From assembly GCA_021810735.1 (NCBI GenBank), contig JAJZIF010000227.1, forward strand, positions 1 through 6,470: a stretch of DNA of 6,470 nt, written 5' to 3'. The translations under genes were made by a program, and so were the position numbers. Positions 3,855 through 6,470 of this stretch are shown here, piece by piece. Each line of letters begins with the position of its first letter. Position 1 is the stretch's first letter. Below the pieces are notes generated by a model. That model had not been told where the DNA came from and ran no database searches. It was given only the letters and a program-made list of their open reading frames with translations. The stretch comes from Acidobacteriota bacterium (GTDB taxonomy: Bacteria > Acidobacteriota > Terriglobia > Terriglobales > Acidobacteriaceae).

Positions 3855-6185
3855 ATGTTGCGAAAAGAGGGGTTAGCCTCGACTGTGATGAGCGCAAGGT
3901 GGTCAGCAACGTACCTATTTCTATTCTTGCTGGTAGTCCTACCTTTGGCGGCAATTGCGCAAGTTGCAACGACGACGGTGCAGGGTACCGTTTATGAGGC
4001 GAGCGGACAGGCTGCGTCTGGAACTATGTTGATCAGCTGGCCAGCTTTCACTACCGCGAGTGATCAGGCCGTGGCAGCGGGGAGCACAAGCGTGACGATC
4101 GGAGCCGATGGATTTGTCAGTGTGAATCTGGCGCCAAACCAGAATGCATACCCTGCCGGGACATACTACACGGTGGTCTACCATTTGAGCGATGGAACGG
4201 TAACTCAGGAATACTGGGTCGTGCCGGCAGCGGGAACGGCAAGTATTGAATCGGTACGGACACAGATCGAACCCGCTACAGTTGCCGTGCAATCGGTCAG
4301 TAAGAGTTATGTGGACAGCTCCATAGCGTCGCTGAGCAGCACTTATGTCCCCATCGGTGGCGGGACAATGACAGGCCCGTTGACGCTCGCGGGAGATCCT
4401 GCATCTGCGTTACAGGCAGCTACCAAGCGCTATGTGGACAGTCTTGCATCCGCCGATCTTCCCTTGACCGGGGGGAGTCTACAAGGATCATTACAGGTGC
4501 CTGAGCTGATTGCGAAAGGACCGCGGATCAACGTTGAGGATTCCGACTTCAGCCAAGGGCAGCCCGTGGAAGGCATTGCTGTTACAAATGGGAACTGCAC
4601 CTCGGCTCCGACAGTCGCGATTCCAGCGCCGCAATATCAACAGGACGGCAGCAAGGCTAGTGCAACTGCCTATTGTGTGAATGGGCAGGTTCAGATTTCC
4701 ATAAATTTCCCTGGAGGCGGATATACAACCTCCCAGCTTCCAACAATAACAGGAGGGGGCACGTCAGGGGCTACCGCAACCTTGATTCTAGCTGGTACTG
4801 CCGGCCCGGCCGATCCCACAGGCAAAAGTCCCTCCCTGGCGGCGATTGAAAATGCCGTGGACTATGCTTATGCACACTCGGCAACGCCCGAGAATTTTGC
4901 TCAAGTGTATATTCCACAAGGCATTTATGACTTAGACGGGACATTGCGTATGCCTTGTGACATTACGTTAAAGGGCGATGGAATGGCCGCGACTATCCTC
5001 GAGCCCACGGTTAACAATGATGATGGCATTACAGTGTACGGACTCTTCCAGCACCCCGACGGGTGGGACTGCCGCGGCCTGATTTCGGATCTGCAAGTGT
5101 ACGCTCCTGGCGGTCATAACTATACAGCCACGGAACTGTCCATAATTGGAGCAGCTGGATTTACTCTCCGGAATATCAACGTTTCGGGAGGGGGCGGAAG
5201 AGGGATTAGCACAGAGGCAGGTACAGAGCGCACCTATGGCGCCGATATCGAAATTGACACAGTCCGATGGCCGCTCATATGGACAGGAAATGAGCAACAT
5301 ATCAAGAAATTGAATATCGCTGCTCCCGGAGTATCCGGAGATACGGTCACAGAGCCGGATGGCACCGCGGGGTTTTATTGTTTCGGGACGGGCAATTGTG
5401 TGGATGGCAAGTATCCAAGTCACGAATGGAATGGGGGAAGTTTGATTTATGCCGTCAGTAATGGAACGACGGCAACGTTCTATGTTCGCGGAAATGCCCC
5501 ACTGGTCTCTACATCCCCGATCATTGCCGGGCAGCACTTCACGGTAGCGGGAACGACAGGGACCGATCTTGACGGCCTGTATGCGGCTACCAGTGTTACC
5601 AACAATGTGACATCCGACCCGTCGGGTAGTTGCACGGCGTCAAGTGAGTGTTTTGAAGTGCAGGCAAAGTCGACTGTATCGGGCATTGCGACGATTACCT
5701 CGACTACGAGTACCGCAACGTTCCCAGCGAACTCGAGCGTGATTACAGTTGCTTCTAACACGGGCTTTGCGCCGTGGGCGCCCATCTCCGGGGCAGGAAT
5801 TCCCAGCAATACATGGGTGGTGGCTGTATCTGGTACGTCAGTGACTTTGAGTCAGACAACTGTAGCGGCAGAGACGAATTCAGGCGTGAGCCTTACACCG
5901 GTGTGGAAGCCAGCGATCATGCCGGATCACAATGCGGCAGTAACATTTGCCAGCGCAGCGGGAGCGATCGATGATGGATCAATCAAACCCCTTACCTACG
6001 CTGGATGCTTTCATGCGGCCACATTCGGCAGCAGCATTTCTCATTTCTACTGTGAGGGCTACCCACTTGGCGGGCAGCCAACCGTGAATTCGGCTCTGCA
6101 ATATAGTGGTGATCCTCCGGTCACTTCATTGGTTTCAGCGTTGGGGGGGCGCAGGCCAGTTCACCAGCGTTTCCGTGGTGGATAA
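3855..6185 (+). CDS. Secreted tail-fibre-like / pectate-lyase-fold beta-helix protein, frameshifted near the C-terminus
   Basis: Read as is, the product has 776 residues. A Sec signal peptide (1-35) has a basic start, a leucine/valine core and likely cleavage after AIA before Gln36. Residues 36-130 form a beta-rich domain (VQGTVYEASG; PAGTYYTVVYHLSDGTV). Residues 151-200 hold two copies of a YVDS...GGxxxGxL unit about 41 residues apart, as in phage tail fibres (GGGTMTGPLTLAGDP). From about 324 the sequence (VYIPQGIYDLDGTL; ITLKGDG) matches the start of pectate-lyase-3/glycosyl-hydrolase-28-like right-handed beta-helices, followed by Gly/Asn-rich rungs and an inserted Thr/Ser-rich beta-module (about 620-680). 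The likely role is binding or cleaving polysaccharide at or outside the cell surface; catalytic residues cannot be assigned. ATG 3855 is preferred (AAAGGGAA four bases upstream), with ATG 3837 and TTG 3795 as weaker options. The last 12 residues (RRPVHQRFRGG-type) look like frameshift product caused by the G-run at 6143-6149. Confidence 0.85.
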   Translation: MLRKEGLASTVMSARWSATYLFLFLLVVLPLAAIAQVATTTVQGTVYEASGQAASGTMLISWPAFTTASDQAVAAGSTSVTIGADGFVSVNLAPNQNAYPAGTYYTVVYHLSDGTVTQEYWVVPAAGTASIESVRTQIEPATVAVQSVSKSYVDSSIASLSSTYVPIGGGTMTGPLTLAGDPASALQAATKRYVDSLASADLPLTGGSLQGSLQVPELIAKGPRINVEDSDFSQGQPVEGIAVTNGNCTSAPTVAIPAPQYQQDGSKASATAYCVNGQVQISINFPGGGYTTSQLPTITGGGTSGATATLILAGTAGPADPTGKSPSLAAIENAVDYAYAHSATPENFAQVYIPQGIYDLDGTLRMPCDITLKGDGMAATILEPTVNNDDGITVYGLFQHPDGWDCRGLISDLQVYAPGGHNYTATELSIIGAAGFTLRNINVSGGGGRGISTEAGTERTYGADIEIDTVRWPLIWTGNEQHIKKLNIAAPGVSGDTVTEPDGTAGFYCFGTGNCVDGKYPSHEWNGGSLIYAVSNGTTATFYVRGNAPLVSTSPIIAGQHFTVAGTTGTDLDGLYAATSVTNNVTSDPSGSCTASSECFEVQAKSTVSGIATITSTTSTATFPANSSVITVASNTGFAPWAPISGAGIPSNTWVVAVSGTSVTLSQTTVAAETNSGVSLTPVWKPAIMPDHNAAVTFASAAGAIDDGSIKPLTYAGCFHAATFGSSISHFYCEGYPLGGQPTVNSALQYSGDPPVTSLVSALGGRRPVHQRFRGG
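4308..4441 (+). repeat. Degenerate tail-fibre-type repeat within the secreted protein gene
   Basis: The 11-mer TATGTGGACAG occurs at 4308-4318 and 4431-4441, 123 bases (41 codons) apart and in frame. Each encodes YVDS followed by an Ala-Ser stretch and then a GG-x-x-x-G-x-L turn (IGGGTMTGPL, then LTGGSLQGSL). This is the repeat pattern of phage tail fibre and adhesin stalks and probably forms a trimeric shaft between the N-terminal domain and the beta-helix. Confidence 0.7.
6143..6149 (+). repeat. Homopolymer tract of seven G at the frameshift
   Basis: The run sits in GCGTTGGGGGGGCGCAGG, exactly where the frame of the secreted protein is lost. Six G gives LGGAGQFTSVS and full length; seven G gives LGGRRPVHQ and a stop at 6185. 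Poly-G runs of this type slip during replication in known phase-variable surface genes of other bacteria, though seven is short for high-frequency switching. Confidence 0.8.
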
Positions 6186-6384
6186 CTCCTGGTTTCAGGC
6201 TTACATCAATGATCCACAGGACGTGCTGGAGACCGATGCCGGCGAGATTGTAAAGATTGTTCCCCAGGATTATTTGTATGGAAATACCAGTCCTTCGGCA
6301 TATGTGTCCGGTGTCCTGCGAGACCAGTTTGAACTTGTAACCGTGGTGATGACCTTTCAATTACCCACATTTGGACGGACATGA
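6144..6384 (+). pseudogene. Out-of-frame C-terminal part of the secreted beta-helix protein
   Basis: After the seven-G run the reading frame that continues the protein is shifted by one base. It reads GAGQFTSVSVVDNSWFQAYI and on through QDVLETDAGEIVKIVPQDYL to LPTFGRT and a TGA at 6382-6384. The composition (beta-rich, SVSVVDNSWF) fits a beta-helix end or capping domain, and it has no ribosome binding site of its own at a suitable start. With six G instead of seven, the joined gene 3855-6384 would encode about 842 residues. It is either a sequencing error, a disabling mutation or a switchable tract. Confidence 0.75.
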
Positions 6385-6431
6385 GGATGGGTAACAAGTA
6401 AGAGTCGGCATCAAGGTAGGGACTGTTCGTG

Positions 6432-6470
6432 ATGGTGAGTGTATTGCTGAACTGGCAAGATGGTGAAGCA
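6432..6470 (+). CDS. Possible start of another gene, cut by the window edge
   Basis: ATG 6432 (or GTG 6429 in the same frame) opens 13 codons to the edge, reading MVSVLLNWQDGEA. AAGGTAGGGA at 6413-6422 is a good ribosome binding site, at nine bases from the ATG or six from the GTG. The gap from the previous stop is only 47 bases, so it may be co-transcribed with the secreted protein gene. Too little is visible to suggest a function. Confidence 0.35.
   Translation, partial: MVSVLLNWQDGEA

Noticed and set aside
4968..5537. Minus-strand 189-residue open frame inside the secreted protein gene
   Set aside because: It is antisense to a clear beta-helix domain and has Ser/Arg/Ile-rich composition typical of a shadow frame.
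6381..6401. ATGA overlap at the restored stop of the secreted protein, suggesting a coupled gene
   Set aside because: The frame from ATG 6381 stops after six codons (MRMGNK).

Overview
The window looks like chromosomal DNA of an Acidobacteriota member (Terriglobia type, such as Granulicella, Edaphobacter or Terriglobus). This is inferred from moderate-to-high GC, clean AGGAG-type ribosome binding sites, and protein styles I associate from memory with that group: the N-terminal domain of the secreted protein, the Cys4 protein paired with a sigma-region-4-like protein, and the palindromic repeat at the left edge. No ribosomal RNA or other marker gene is present to confirm it.

Layout. Positions 1-103 hold no convincing gene. 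Positions 104-222 are an imperfect palindrome with 18/19-bp terminal inverted repeats and an inner hairpin, resembling a small non-autonomous mobile element. Three minus-strand genes follow and read leftward as a probable operon, starting near 2274: an XRE-type regulator with a degenerate S24/LexA-like C-terminal domain (1564-2274), a small unrecognised 74-residue protein (1286-1510), and a Gfo/Idh/MocA oxidoreductase (219-1289). The oxidoreductase seems to start at CTG in a CTGA stop/start overlap, and its stop codon lies inside the palindromic element.

A divergent intergenic region (2275-2709) carries a large nested dyad (2330-2389), a possible promoter (2415-2443), a set of stems that can fold as a three-way junction (2461-2518), and a second possible promoter (2601-2630). 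It is followed on the plus strand by two coupled small genes: a 64-residue Cys4 zinc-ribbon-like protein (2710-2904) and a 153-residue protein with a sigma-70 region-4-like helix-turn-helix (2901-3362), joined by an ATGA overlap. A clear intrinsic terminator closes this unit at 3481-3513.

After a gene-poor leader with a hairpin just before the ribosome binding site lies a large secreted protein gene (3855-6185). It encodes a signal peptide, an N-terminal beta-domain, two copies of a phage-tail-fibre-like YVD/GG repeat, and a pectate-lyase-type beta-helix. Its frame breaks in a run of seven G at 6143-6149. Removing one G restores a further 78 or so codons to a stop at 6384. The start of another gene may lie at the right edge.

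Working model (inference): a repressor-like regulator, a divergently transcribed Zn-ribbon/sigma-like pair and a tail-spike-like exported protein recall a domesticated phage regulatory/adsorption module, with the exported protein possibly switched on or off by the G-tract. The metabolic oxidoreductase appears to be a neighbour rather than part of this module.
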